The position numbers and the translations under genes are program-made. The notes under the pieces were generated by a model. The model ran no database searches. It was not told the DNA's origin and was given only the letters and a program-made list of their open reading frames with translations. From assembly GCF_009720145.1 (NCBI RefSeq), contig NZ_CP046252.1, positions 2,356,001-2,420,000 on the forward strand: DNA of 64,000 nucleotides, in the 5' to 3' direction. Below, piece by piece: positions 1 through 7,966 of this stretch (its first letter is position 1; every line of letters starts with the position of its first letter). Source of the DNA: Sphingobium sp. CAP-1 (GTDB lineage Bacteria > Pseudomonadota > Alphaproteobacteria > Sphingomonadales > Sphingomonadaceae).

Positions 1-995
1 GCGGCATTGTGGCGCGATCGCCGCTGGCGCAGTTGGAGGCGATCATGCTGCTGTCCATGCTGCGCGCCGTCTATGACGTGCGGCGCGAGGGCGCGCCCGC
101 CTGCCTGACCGACGCGCTCAATCGCGCGGTGCCGGCGCTGCTGGGCCTTGCGCATGGCGATGGCGGGCTTGGCAACTGGCAGGGTGCAGGCGCGATTGCG
201 CCGCAGAATGTGCAGGCGGTGATCGCCGCCAGCCGCGTGCGCGCCCGGCCACTGCGGCAGGCGCGCGACTGGGGCTATCAGCGGATCGCGGCGGGCACGA
301 CCATCCTTCAGATCGACGCCGCCCCGCCGCCGGTCGCGCGACTGGCCGAAGCAGGCTGCGCCTCCACCGGGGCGATCGAGATCAGCGACGGGTCGGCGCG
401 CCTGATCGTCAATTGCGGCGGCGCGGCGCTGGAAGGGGCATGGATTCCCCGCGATCTGGCGCAGGGGCTGCGCACCACGGCGGCGCACAGCACGCTGACG
501 CTGAACGACAGCAATTCGACCGCCCTGCTGCCCGACGGCACGCTGGGCAAGGGCGTGACCGAAGTGGAGCTGAACCGGCAGGAAAGCGATAATGGCAGCC
601 GGCTGGAACTGAGCCATGACGGCTATGTCCGCCGCATGGGCTATGTCCACCGCCGCCTGCTGCTGGTCAGCGGCGACGGCAAGGAAGTGCGCGGCGAGGA
701 TATGCTGACCCCGGCCGAACGGCGGCGCAAGCCGGCCAAGCAGCCGGTGCAGTTGCGCTTCCACCTCGCGCCGGGCGTCGAGCCGACGCTGACCGCCGAC
801 GCTATGGGCGCGCTGCTGCGCATCGATCTGGGCGCGCTCTGGCAGTTCCGCGCCGGTGCGGGAGCGCTGAGCGTCGAGGACAGCCTGTGGGTCGACGCCA
901 ACGGCCATCCCCATCCGACGAAGCAACTGGTCGTCACCGGCGAGGCGCTGCCCGGCGGGTCGAGCATCGGCTGGATCTTCAAACGGGTCGGTTGA
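1..995 (+). CDS. Heparinase II/III family protein, C-terminal part (5' truncated by window edge)
   Basis: The reading frame is open to the first base (first full codon at position 3), so the gene starts outside the window; the GTG at 9 is only an internal codon. What remains is about 330 residues. It contains the beta-sandwich-type C-terminal region of the heparinase II/III family, recognisable from AAHSTLTLNDSNST and the later GYVHRRLLLVSGDG stretch. Family members are polysaccharide lyases or related envelope/polysaccharide proteins; the substrate cannot be told from this part. It ends 7 bases before the stop of a convergent small membrane protein gene and lies upstream of purH, an arrangement I recall from sphingomonads. 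No signal peptide can be judged because the N-terminus is missing. Confidence 0.8.
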   Translation, partial: GIVARSPLAQLEAIMLLSMLRAVYDVRREGAPACLTDALNRAVPALLGLAHGDGGLGNWQGAGAIAPQNVQAVIAASRVRARPLRQARDWGYQRIAAGTTILQIDAAPPPVARLAEAGCASTGAIEISDGSARLIVNCGGAALEGAWIPRDLAQGLRTTAAHSTLTLNDSNSTALLPDGTLGKGVTEVELNRQESDNGSRLELSHDGYVRRMGYVHRRLLLVSGDGKEVRGEDMLTPAERRRKPAKQPVQLRFHLAPGVEPTLTADAMGALLRIDLGALWQFRAGAGALSVEDSLWVDANGHPHPTKQLVVTGEALPGGSSIGWIFKRVG

Positions 996-1002
996 CCGCG
1001 CG

Positions 1003-1377
1003 TCAGGGCCAAGCGTCAGCGAGCGCCTGCACCGACAGCCAGCCCATGATCGGCAATGTCCCGAACAGGATTGCCTTGGCGCCGTGAAGCCGTGCGCGAT
1101 CGGCATCGCCGCGTTCCCGTGCACGCCATGCGGCATAGGCCAATCCCATTGTCATGGCCGCATAGAGCAGCAGCAACAGCACGCCCATCATCTTGTCGTC
1201 GACCGGGATGCCAAGGTCGCGAAGAATCCCGGCCGCCATGAAGCTGGGCCCGGCGACGAAGAAAGCGATGCCAAAGCCAAAGAACAGGCCGATAATAGCC
1301 CCGACGCCGGGCGACGCGCTGAGGCATAGCGCAGCAATGATCGCAAATACCGACAGTTGGAATCGCATCTGGCTCAT
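1003..1377 (-). CDS. Small multi-pass membrane protein of unknown function
   Basis: About 124 residues from the ATG at 1377 (MSQMRF); a longer frame reaches 1449, but its extra N-terminus (KKYSPCVCCGERLL) does not look like protein and runs into the purH leader. The alternative ATG at 1368 is equally possible. Roughly four hydrophobic segments are visible: residues about 5-22, 25-45, 55-78 and 95-115. A basic, charged loop (RARERGDADRARLHG) sits between the third and fourth. I do not recognise a named family. The gene is convergent with the heparinase-like gene and divergent from purH, so it is probably a single-gene transcript. Confidence 0.6.
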   Translation of the reverse strand: MSQMRFQLSVFAIIAALCLSASPGVGAIIGLFFGFGIAFFVAGPSFMAAGILRDLGIPVDDKMMGVLLLLLYAAMTMGLAYAAWRARERGDADRARLHGAKAILFGTLPIMGWLSVQALADAWP

Positions 1378-1512
1378 GGCCTGCCAGCTTACCCGCCCGA
1401 AGTTAAGGAGCCGTTCGCCGCAACAGACGCAAGGGCTGTATTTTTTCATCGGGCGGGACTAAGGGGCGGGCGCAAAGTCGTCCTGCCCTTCGCCCAGAGA
1501 AAGCTCTTTCCC

Positions 1513-3102
1513 ATGTCAGACGTTTCCATCAAGCGCGCCCTCCTGTCCGTATCGGACAAATCCGGCCTCATCGAACTGGGGCGGGCGCTGGGCCAGCATG
1601 GCGTCGAACTGGTGTCGACCGGCGGCACGGCGAAGGCGCTGCGCGAAGCTGGTCTGGAGGTGAAGGATATTTCCGACCTGACCGGCTTCCCCGAAATGAT
1701 GGACGGCCGCGTCAAGACGCTGCACCCCAAGGTACATGGTGGCCTGCTCGCCGTGCGCAACAACCCGGAACATGTCGCGTCGATGGACGAACATGCAATC
1801 GGTGCGATCGACCTGGTGGTCGTCAACCTCTATCCCTTTGCCGCGACCGTCGCCAAGGGCGCGGACCGCGACGAGATCATCGAGAATATCGACATTGGCG
1901 GCCCGTCCATGGTCCGCTCCGCCGCAAAAAATCATGAGAGCGTCGCGATCGTCACCGATCCGGCCGACTATGCCCGGCTGATCGCCGAAATGGAGGAGAA
2001 GAGCGGCGCGACCAGCTACGACTTCCGCCGGATGCTGGCCGCAAAGGCTTATGCCGCCACCGCCGCCTATGATTCGATGATCGCAAGCTGGTTCGCCTTC
2101 GCCGATCAGGGCGTGATGTTCCCCGACACGCTGGCCCTGTCGAGCAAGCTGGAGTCCACGCTGCGCTACGGCGAAAATCCGCACCAGTCGGCCGCGCTCT
2201 ATCTGCCCGTCGGCCCTTCGGCGAAGGGCATCGCCCAGGCGGAGCAGGTGCAGGGCAAGGAACTGAGCTACAATAATTATAACGATGCCGACGCCGCGCT
2301 GGAGCTGGTCAGCGAATTTCGCGACGGCCCGCCGACCGTGGTGATCGTCAAGCACGCCAATCCGTGCGGCGTGGCGACCGGCGAGACGCTGATCGAAGCC
2401 TATGAAGCCGCGCTCGCCTGCGACAGCGTATCGGCCTTTGGCGGCATCATCGCCGTCAATCGTCCGCTCGATGGCCCCACCGCCGAAGCGATCAGCGGCA
2501 TCTTCACCGAAGTCGTCGCCGCGCCGGGCGCCGATGACGACGCCAAGGCGATCTTCGCGAAGAAGAAGAATCTCCGCCTGCTGCTCACCGGCGAGTTGCC
2601 CGATCCGGCCCGCCCCGGCCTCCAGATCAAGAGCATCGCCGGCGGCCTGCTGGTCCAGAGCCGCGACAATGGCCAGGTGGATCGCGATGCGCTGAAGGTC
2701 GTGACCAAGCGCGCGCCGACCGATCAGGAACTCAAGGACTGCCTGTTCGCCTGGACCGTCGCCAAGCATGTGAAGTCCAACGCCATCGTCTACGCCAAGG
2801 ATGGCAGCACGGCGGGCGTGGGCGCGGGCCAGATGAACCGCCTCGAATCCGCGCGCATCGCCGCGTGGAAGGCGAAGGACGCGGCCGAAAAGGCCGGCTG
2901 GGCCAGCCCACGCACCATCGGCTCGGCGGTCGCCTCCGACGCCTTCTTCCCCTTCGCCGACGGTCTGCTGGCGGCGGTGGAGGCCGGCGCGACGGCGGTG
3001 ATCCAGCCGGGCGGTTCGATCCGCGACGATGAGGTTATTGCGGCGGCCGACGAAGCCGGCCTCGCCATGGTCTTTACCGGAATGCGCCACTTCCGGCACT
3101 GA
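1513..3102 (+). CDS. purH: Bifunctional AICAR formyltransferase / IMP cyclohydrolase
   Basis: Catalyses the last two steps of de novo IMP synthesis in the cytoplasm: formylation of AICAR with 10-formyl-THF, then ring closure. The 529 residues match the usual family length. The N-terminal MGS-like cyclohydrolase domain (about 1-200) shows VSTGGTAKALREAGL, FPEMMDGRVKTLHPKVHGG and NLYPF. The transformylase domain follows with YGENPHQ and the catalytic KHANPCG. The frame is open upstream to 1357, but the homologous start is MSDVSIKRALLSVSDK at 1513, so the upstream 52 codons were dropped. It stands alone here; purD is 55 kb away in the same window. Confidence 0.97.
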   Translation: MSDVSIKRALLSVSDKSGLIELGRALGQHGVELVSTGGTAKALREAGLEVKDISDLTGFPEMMDGRVKTLHPKVHGGLLAVRNNPEHVASMDEHAIGAIDLVVVNLYPFAATVAKGADRDEIIENIDIGGPSMVRSAAKNHESVAIVTDPADYARLIAEMEEKSGATSYDFRRMLAAKAYAATAAYDSMIASWFAFADQGVMFPDTLALSSKLESTLRYGENPHQSAALYLPVGPSAKGIAQAEQVQGKELSYNNYNDADAALELVSEFRDGPPTVVIVKHANPCGVATGETLIEAYEAALACDSVSAFGGIIAVNRPLDGPTAEAISGIFTEVVAAPGADDDAKAIFAKKKNLRLLLTGELPDPARPGLQIKSIAGGLLVQSRDNGQVDRDALKVVTKRAPTDQELKDCLFAWTVAKHVKSNAIVYAKDGSTAGVGAGQMNRLESARIAAWKAKDAAEKAGWASPRTIGSAVASDAFFPFADGLLAAVEAGATAVIQPGGSIRDDEVIAAADEAGLAMVFTGMRHFRH

Positions 3103-3110
3103 TCCGTGAT

Positions 3111-3141
3111 GCGGGTGCGAAAGGAACATCTTCGCACCCGC
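3111..3141 (+). terminator. Hairpin downstream of purH, possible terminator
   Basis: A perfect 11-bp stem (3111-3121 with 3131-3141) and a 9-base loop begin 8 bases after the purH stop. No T run follows directly; the first T5 lies about 25 bases further on, after a second small GC hairpin. It may be a terminator or an mRNA 3'-end stabiliser. Confidence 0.45.
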
Positions 3142-3281
3142 AAAATCGCGGAAATCCGCCACTTTTTGTCAAGTGGCCTCTTTTCAATAACGGCCTGTGC
3201 GCTTATTTAGAGCGGGACCCTACTTCCACGTCAGACGTGGGGCTTGAACACAGAAAATCCCGTTCGACAGGAGACACAAGG

Positions 3282-3614
3282 ATGACCAACAAGATGCTGG
3301 TGGCGCTGGCCGCCACGATGGCCCTTGCGCTGCCCGGTGTGGCGAGCGCCGGCAGCAACGACATGGATGTGATCGTCGATGGCCATGCGGGCACCGAAAC
3401 CCGCACGATCGCCGTGTCGGTGGCCGACCTGAACCTGGCCAGCAGCAATGGTATGCGCCGCGCCGATTCGCGGCTGGTCCGCGCTTCCAAGCAGGTGTGC
3501 GGCTGGGTGAACGGATCGATCCTGCCCGTCACCGACGATTATCGCGCCTGCTATGGCACCGCGATCGAAGGCGCGCGCAGCGACCTCAACAGCCTGGCCC
3601 AACGCCAGAGCTGA
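3282..3614 (+). CDS. UrcA family secreted protein
   Basis: 110 residues with a clear Sec signal peptide (MTNKMLVALAATMALALPGVASA, cleavage after ASA near residue 23). The mature part has the layout of the UrcA family (small exported proteins first noted as uranium-responsive in Caulobacter): a central basic helix with ADSRLVRASKQVCG followed by YRACYGTAI, giving two cysteines that could form one disulfide in the periplasm. The start is set by an AGGAGACACAAGG ribosome-binding region just upstream of the ATG. It is a single gene between purH and the FAD oxidoreductase, followed by its own hairpin. The function of the family is not established. Confidence 0.75.
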   Translation: MTNKMLVALAATMALALPGVASAGSNDMDVIVDGHAGTETRTIAVSVADLNLASSNGMRRADSRLVRASKQVCGWVNGSILPVTDDYRACYGTAIEGARSDLNSLAQRQS

Positions 3615-3643
3615 ACGCCTTCCCCGCACGAAGGGGACAATGG

Positions 3644-3675
3644 GGGCCGTTCCGCGCTGGCGGGGCGGCCCTTTT
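3644..3675 (+). terminator. Putative terminator after the UrcA gene
   Basis: GGGCCG (3644-3649) can pair with CGGCCC (3666-3671), and TTTT follows at once. The 16-base GC-rich loop can fold further. It is placed 29 bases after the UrcA stop and before the next promoter region. Confidence 0.5.
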
Positions 3676-3775
3676 GCATGGGCCTGACACTCATGCTTAC
3701 CGGCCATTAACCAGTCCTTAGAGGATTTCCTTCACTCCCGACCCTATTGAGGAGCTGTCAGGGGATTGACCGACC

Positions 3776-5326
3776 ATGCCGCGGAACGACCAAAGCGTAG
3801 ACGTTGCCATCATCGGCGCGGGGCCAGCGGGACTGACTGCCGCCTATCTGCTGACAAAACAGGGACTTAATGTGACCGTGATCGAGAAAGATCCGGTCTA
3901 TGTCGGCGGTATCAGCCGCACCGTCGAACTGGACGGTTTCCGATTCGACATTGGCGGGCATCGCTTCTTTTCCAAATCGCAGCAGGTGGTCGACCTGTGG
4001 AATGAAATATTGCCCGACGACTTCATCCAGCGCCCGCGCATGAGCCGCATCTATTATGAAGGCAAATATTACAGCTATCCGCTGCGCGCGTTCGAAGCGC
4101 TGTGGAATCTGGGCGTATGGCGCTCGACCCTGTGCATGGCCAGCTTCGCCAAGGCGAAACTGTTCCCGAACCGCAACATCCGGTCATTCCAGGACTGGAC
4201 CGTCAACGCCTTCGGCCACAAGCTGTTCTCCATCTTCTTCAAAACCTATACCGAAAAGGTCTGGGGGATGCCGTGCGACGAAATGTCGGCCGACTGGGCG
4301 GCGCAGCGCATCAAGGGGCTGTCGCTATGGGGCGCAGTGACGGACGGCCTCAAGCGCTCGCTCGGCCTGAACAAGAAGCCCAATGACGGCATGGCGACCA
4401 AGACGCTGCTGGAAACATTCCGCTATCCGCGCCTTGGCCCCGGCATGATGTGGGAAGCCGCGCGCGACAAGGTGGTCGCAGGCGGCAACCATGTGCTGAT
4501 GGCGCACAGCTTCAAGCGGCTGGAGGAAGATCAGACGACCGGCCACTGGCGTCTGGTCGCCGAAGGGCCGGACGGCGATGTCGCCATCAACGCCGCCCAT
4601 GTCATCAGCTCCGCGCCGATGCGCGAACTGGCGGGCCGCATCCATCCGCTGCCGGCGACCCTGCCGCAAGCCATGGACCTTAAATATCGCGACTTCCTGA
4701 CCGTGGCGCTGATGGTGAAGGGCGAAGATATCTTCCCCGATAACTGGATCTATATCCATGATCCCAAGGTGCAGGTCGGCCGCATCCAGAATTTCCGTAG
4801 CTGGTCGCCCGAAATGGTGCCGGACCCGTCGCTCGCCTGCGTCGGCCTCGAATATTTCTGTTTCGAAGGCGATGGCCTGTGGGCCTCGGCCGACGCCGAC
4901 CTGATCGCGCTGGCGACGAAGGAAATGGCGACTTTGGGCCTGTGCGATCCGAAGGATGTGGTCGGCGGCGCGGTGGTGCGGCAGGAAAAGGCCTATCCGG
5001 TCTATGACGACGCCTATGCCGCCAATGTGCTGGCGATGCGCACCGAATTGGAGGCGCGCTATCCCACGCTGCACATGGTCGGCCGCAACGGGATGCACCG
5101 CTACAATAATCAGGACCATGCGATGATGACGGCGATGCTGACCGCCCGCAACATCATCGCGGGCGAACGCATCCATGATGTGTGGCAGGTCAATGAGGAC
5201 GCCGAATATCATGAGGCGGGCGATGAAGGACAGGATTCGGAAAGCCAGATCAACGGCACCGATGCCGACGCGCAGGCCGCGCTCTCCGGCGTCCGCGCCG
5301 TCCCGACCCGGCTGAAGGCCGCCTGA
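3776..5326 (+). CDS. NAD(P)/FAD-dependent oxidoreductase (amine oxidase / UDP-galactopyranose mutase-like)
   Basis: 516 residues. The N-terminus carries a textbook FAD-binding Rossmann motif (VAIIGAGPAGLTAAYLL, residues about 10-26) and the second flavin contact GGISRTVELDGFRFDIGGH, seen in protoporphyrinogen-oxidase-like and UDP-galactopyranose-mutase-like proteins. A C-terminal flavin-contact region is seen in GRNGMHRYNNQDHAMM (about 438-453). The last about 40 residues are acidic, low-complexity and probably disordered. It heads a tight operon with a GtrA-type flippase (5 bases on) and a large GT-C-like membrane protein. Context therefore suggests sugar-nucleotide or polyprenyl-glycan modification for the envelope rather than haem synthesis. 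The substrate is unknown. Confidence 0.85.
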   Translation: MPRNDQSVDVAIIGAGPAGLTAAYLLTKQGLNVTVIEKDPVYVGGISRTVELDGFRFDIGGHRFFSKSQQVVDLWNEILPDDFIQRPRMSRIYYEGKYYSYPLRAFEALWNLGVWRSTLCMASFAKAKLFPNRNIRSFQDWTVNAFGHKLFSIFFKTYTEKVWGMPCDEMSADWAAQRIKGLSLWGAVTDGLKRSLGLNKKPNDGMATKTLLETFRYPRLGPGMMWEAARDKVVAGGNHVLMAHSFKRLEEDQTTGHWRLVAEGPDGDVAINAAHVISSAPMRELAGRIHPLPATLPQAMDLKYRDFLTVALMVKGEDIFPDNWIYIHDPKVQVGRIQNFRSWSPEMVPDPSLACVGLEYFCFEGDGLWASADADLIALATKEMATLGLCDPKDVVGGAVVRQEKAYPVYDDAYAANVLAMRTELEARYPTLHMVGRNGMHRYNNQDHAMMTAMLTARNIIAGERIHDVWQVNEDAEYHEAGDEGQDSESQINGTDADAQAALSGVRAVPTRLKAA

Positions 5327-5331
5327 TCCCC

Positions 5332-5736
5332 ATGACGGATCGGATCGGCGCGCTGTTGGCGCGATTGATGTTCGCCCGCTATCTGCTGGCGAGCATCGGC
5401 GCGCTGGCCTGCGACTTCGCCGCCTTTCTGATGCTGGACCGCACCGGCGCATCGCCGGTAAGCGCGGCGGTCGGCGGCTATATGGTCGGCCTGATCGTCC
5501 ATTGGCTGATCAGTGTCCGTTTCGTCTTTGTCGCCGATGGCGGCGCCACCCATGGGCAGCGGATCGGCTTCGTGATCAGCGCGCTGCTGGGCATGGGCAT
5601 CACCATGGTTCTGGTCGGGGCGCTGAGTGCGCTCGGCCTCGCCCCCCCGATCGCGAAGCTGCTGTCGGTACCGGTCAGCTTCATCACCGTCTATGCGATC
5701 CGCAAATATGGCGTATTCGCCCGCGTCCGCGCCTGA
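5332..5736 (+). CDS. GtrA family membrane protein (putative polyprenyl-linked sugar flippase)
   Basis: 134 residues with four hydrophobic segments in the spacing of GtrA/DPMS-type proteins. The family signature is present: RYLLASIGALACDFAAFLML in the first segment and VGGYMVGLIVHWLISVRFVF in the second. Family members are thought to move polyprenyl-phosphate-linked monosaccharides across the inner membrane or to assist a glycosyltransferase. The gene follows the FAD oxidoreductase with a 5-base gap, and its 3' end overlaps the next gene by 29 bases, so the three are very probably one translationally coupled unit. Which sugar is carried is not visible. Confidence 0.85.
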   Translation: MTDRIGALLARLMFARYLLASIGALACDFAAFLMLDRTGASPVSAAVGGYMVGLIVHWLISVRFVFVADGGATHGQRIGFVISALLGMGITMVLVGALSALGLAPPIAKLLSVPVSFITVYAIRKYGVFARVRA

Positions 5737-7483
5737 TCTGCGCCGCGCCGGCGTCTGGGCGCTGGCATTCTGGCTGGCGTGCAGCGCGGTCATGCTGTGG
5801 CTGTTCCGCGCCGATTATGCCGCGCTGGGTTTTCGCGATCCCGACGATGCAATGCGGCTGGCGCAGGTGCGCGACTGGATCGGCGGACAGGCGTTCTGGG
5901 ATGTCAGCCAGCATCGGGTGAACCCGCCCGTGGGCGGACCAATGCATTGGTCGCGGGTCGTCGACCTGCCCATCGCTGCGCTGCTGCTTTTGCTGCGCCC
6001 CCTGCTGGGCGGGGCCGGCGCGGAACTGGCCGCCTGCCTGATCGTGCCGCTACTGCTGCTGGGCGGGCTTGTCGCCGCCGTGATGATCGCGACACGGCGT
6101 ATCGTGGGACAGAAGATCGCCCTGCTGGCCGTCGCGCTGCTGCTGACCAGCCCCAGCATCCTGGTGCAGTTCACGCCTCTGCGGATCGACCATCATGGCT
6201 GGCAAATCATGCTGGCCAGCATCGCGCTGGCCGGTGCGCTGGACGGGCGCGCCCTGCGCGGCGGGATCGTCGCGGGGCTGGCGCTGGCGCTGTGGCTCCA
6301 GATTTCGAGCGAAGCCCTGCCCTATGCCGCACTGTTCGGCGGCGCCTTCGCCCTGCGGCACTGGATCGCACGGGATCAGACGCCGCGCTTCATCGCCTTT
6401 GCCGCCGTGCTGGGGGGCGCGGCCTTGCCCCTGCTGGCGCTGCTGCGGGGTGCGGGCGCGACGCTGACGCCGCAATGCGATGCGCTGTCCTTCGTCTATA
6501 TCTGGCCGCTGGTCGCACTGGGAAGCGCGACGCTGCTGGCCATGCGCCTGATCGGCGCGACGACGCCGGAGCGGCGTTTGTGCGTGGCGGCGGTCGGCGG
6601 CGGCGCGGCGCTGGCGACGCTGTTGCTGACCGGTGGCGCCTGCCTGTCGGGCGATCCCTTCGCCGCGCTCGGCCCGCTCGCCTACCGGCTCTGGTATCTT
6701 CAGGTGATGGAAGGCCGCCCCTTCTGGGAACAGAGCCTGTCGATGCGCGGGGTGATAATGCTGCCATCGCTGCTGGGCCTGGGCGCGAGCCTGATGGCCG
6801 CGCGCGCGACAGCAGGCGAAGCGCGAATGCGCTGGCTGGTGCTGGCGCTGCTGCTGACCGGCGCGATCGGCGTCGCGATGCTGGTGATGCGCGCGCTGTC
6901 GGTCGCCCATGTCTTTGCCCTGCCGGGCATCGCCTGGCTGCTCGCCGGCCTGTTCCGCCGGGTTCAGGCCCGGCCCGAAGCGCTGGTGCGGGTGCTGGGA
7001 TCGGTCGCGCTGGTGCTGATGACGCCGGTGGGGCTGGCCGCGCTGTGGGTGGGCATCGCATCCATATCCGAATCCGAACCGGAATCCGGTAAGGCCGCCA
7101 GCGCCAATTGCCGCGCCGCCGCCGTGCTGGCGCCGCTCAGGGCGCTGCCGCGCACAACCCTGTTCGCGCCGATCGACCTTGGCCCGGACATCCTCGTCCA
7201 GACGCCCCATAGCGTGATCGGCACCGCCCATCATCGCAATGCGGCGGGCATCACCGCGGTCATCGAGGGATTTGTCGACCGGCCCGATCAGGCGCGCAGG
7301 GTCATCACCGCGACCCGCGCCGCCTATCTGGTGAGTTGCGACGGCCTCAACGAAGTGCGCCTCTATGGCAAGGCGGACCCGAAGGGGCTGGCCGCGATGC
7401 TGGCGCGGGGCCGGACGCCCGCCTGGCTGGAGCCGGTGCCGACCGCAGCGCCGCTGCGCATCTGGCGCATCAGGCGGGACTGA
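5708..7483 (+). CDS. Large multi-pass membrane protein, GT-C / STT3-like candidate
   Basis: 591 residues from the ATG at 5708 (MAYSPASAPDLRRAGVWALAF); the frame stays open to 5627, but that part lies inside gtrA and is not protein-like. About 12 hydrophobic segments fill residues 15-480. The first large extracytoplasmic loop has GFRDPDDAMRLAQVRDW and GGPMHWSRVVDLP. This acidic DPDD/DDAMR loop between TM1 and TM2 is the position of catalytic acids in GT-C glycosyltransferases and STT3-type oligosaccharyltransferases. A soluble C-terminal region of about 120 residues follows. Family assignment is inferred from topology, motif and the FAD oxidoreductase/GtrA context. Its 3' end overlaps the convergent msrB by 14 bases. 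Confidence 0.65.
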   Translation: MAYSPASAPDLRRAGVWALAFWLACSAVMLWLFRADYAALGFRDPDDAMRLAQVRDWIGGQAFWDVSQHRVNPPVGGPMHWSRVVDLPIAALLLLLRPLLGGAGAELAACLIVPLLLLGGLVAAVMIATRRIVGQKIALLAVALLLTSPSILVQFTPLRIDHHGWQIMLASIALAGALDGRALRGGIVAGLALALWLQISSEALPYAALFGGAFALRHWIARDQTPRFIAFAAVLGGAALPLLALLRGAGATLTPQCDALSFVYIWPLVALGSATLLAMRLIGATTPERRLCVAAVGGGAALATLLLTGGACLSGDPFAALGPLAYRLWYLQVMEGRPFWEQSLSMRGVIMLPSLLGLGASLMAARATAGEARMRWLVLALLLTGAIGVAMLVMRALSVAHVFALPGIAWLLAGLFRRVQARPEALVRVLGSVALVLMTPVGLAALWVGIASISESEPESGKAASANCRAAAVLAPLRALPRTTLFAPIDLGPDILVQTPHSVIGTAHHRNAAGITAVIEGFVDRPDQARRVITATRAAYLVSCDGLNEVRLYGKADPKGLAAMLARGRTPAWLEPVPTAAPLRIWRIRRD

Positions 7484-7946
7484 AGCTGAGCGCCACCCCG
7501 TTCATGCAATAGCGCAGGCCCGTGGGCCGCGGCCCATCGTCGAACACATGGCCCAGATGCCCGCCGCAGCGGGCGCAATGAACTTCGGTGCGGATATAGC
7601 CAAGGGCGATGTCGCGGCTTTCGGCCACGGCGCGGGGCAGGGGCGCGTAAAAGCTGGGCCAGCCGGTGCCGCTGTCGAACTTGGTCCGGCTGCTGAACAG
7701 CTTCTGCCCACAGCCGGCGCAGGAAAAAATCCCCGCGCGATGCTCGCTGTTGAGCGGGCTGCTGCCGGGATATTCGGTCGCCTGTTGCCGCAGCACCTTA
7801 TAGGCCCAGGGACTGAGCCGCTTGCGCCATTCCGCATCGCTCAGGACGAAGGGATAGGCCGCCTCCGCCCGTTCGGGCGCGAACTGCCACAGGACCAGCG
7901 CACCGGCGCCGGTCGCGACGCCACACAGGAACTGCCGCCGGTTCAT
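7470..7946 (-). CDS. msrB: Peptide-methionine (R)-S-oxide reductase, Tat-exported
   Basis: 158 residues. It reduces methionine-R-sulfoxide in proteins. The N-terminus MNRRQFLCGVATGAGALVLW is a twin-arginine signal, so the enzyme is predicted to act in the periplasm, unlike the usual cytosolic MsrB. The catalytic domain follows with both zinc-binding CxxC pairs (CAGCG and CARCG), GTGWPSFYAPL and the catalytic cysteine in RYCMNG. The start at 7946 was chosen because it places the RR motif at the N-terminus; MRAMNRR at 7955 is an alternative. It is the last gene of a leftward group, 20 bases after the ABC permease frame begins in the other direction of reading, with only a short overlap in between. 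Confidence 0.93.
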   Translation of the reverse strand: MNRRQFLCGVATGAGALVLWQFAPERAEAAYPFVLSDAEWRKRLSPWAYKVLRQQATEYPGSSPLNSEHRAGIFSCAGCGQKLFSSRTKFDSGTGWPSFYAPLPRAVAESRDIALGYIRTEVHCARCGGHLGHVFDDGPRPTGLRYCMNGVALSFSPA

Positions 7947-7966
7947 GGCGCGCATATCTACCCGGT

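Noticed and set aside
1357..1512. 52-codon N-terminal extension of purH
   Set aside because: Not protein-like, overlaps the control region of the neighbouring gene, and PurH proteins begin at the MSDVSIKRALLS position.
1516..3162. 548-residue minus-strand frame opposite purH
   Set aside because: Shadow of purH; Arg/Gly/Asp-rich, no homology-like segment.
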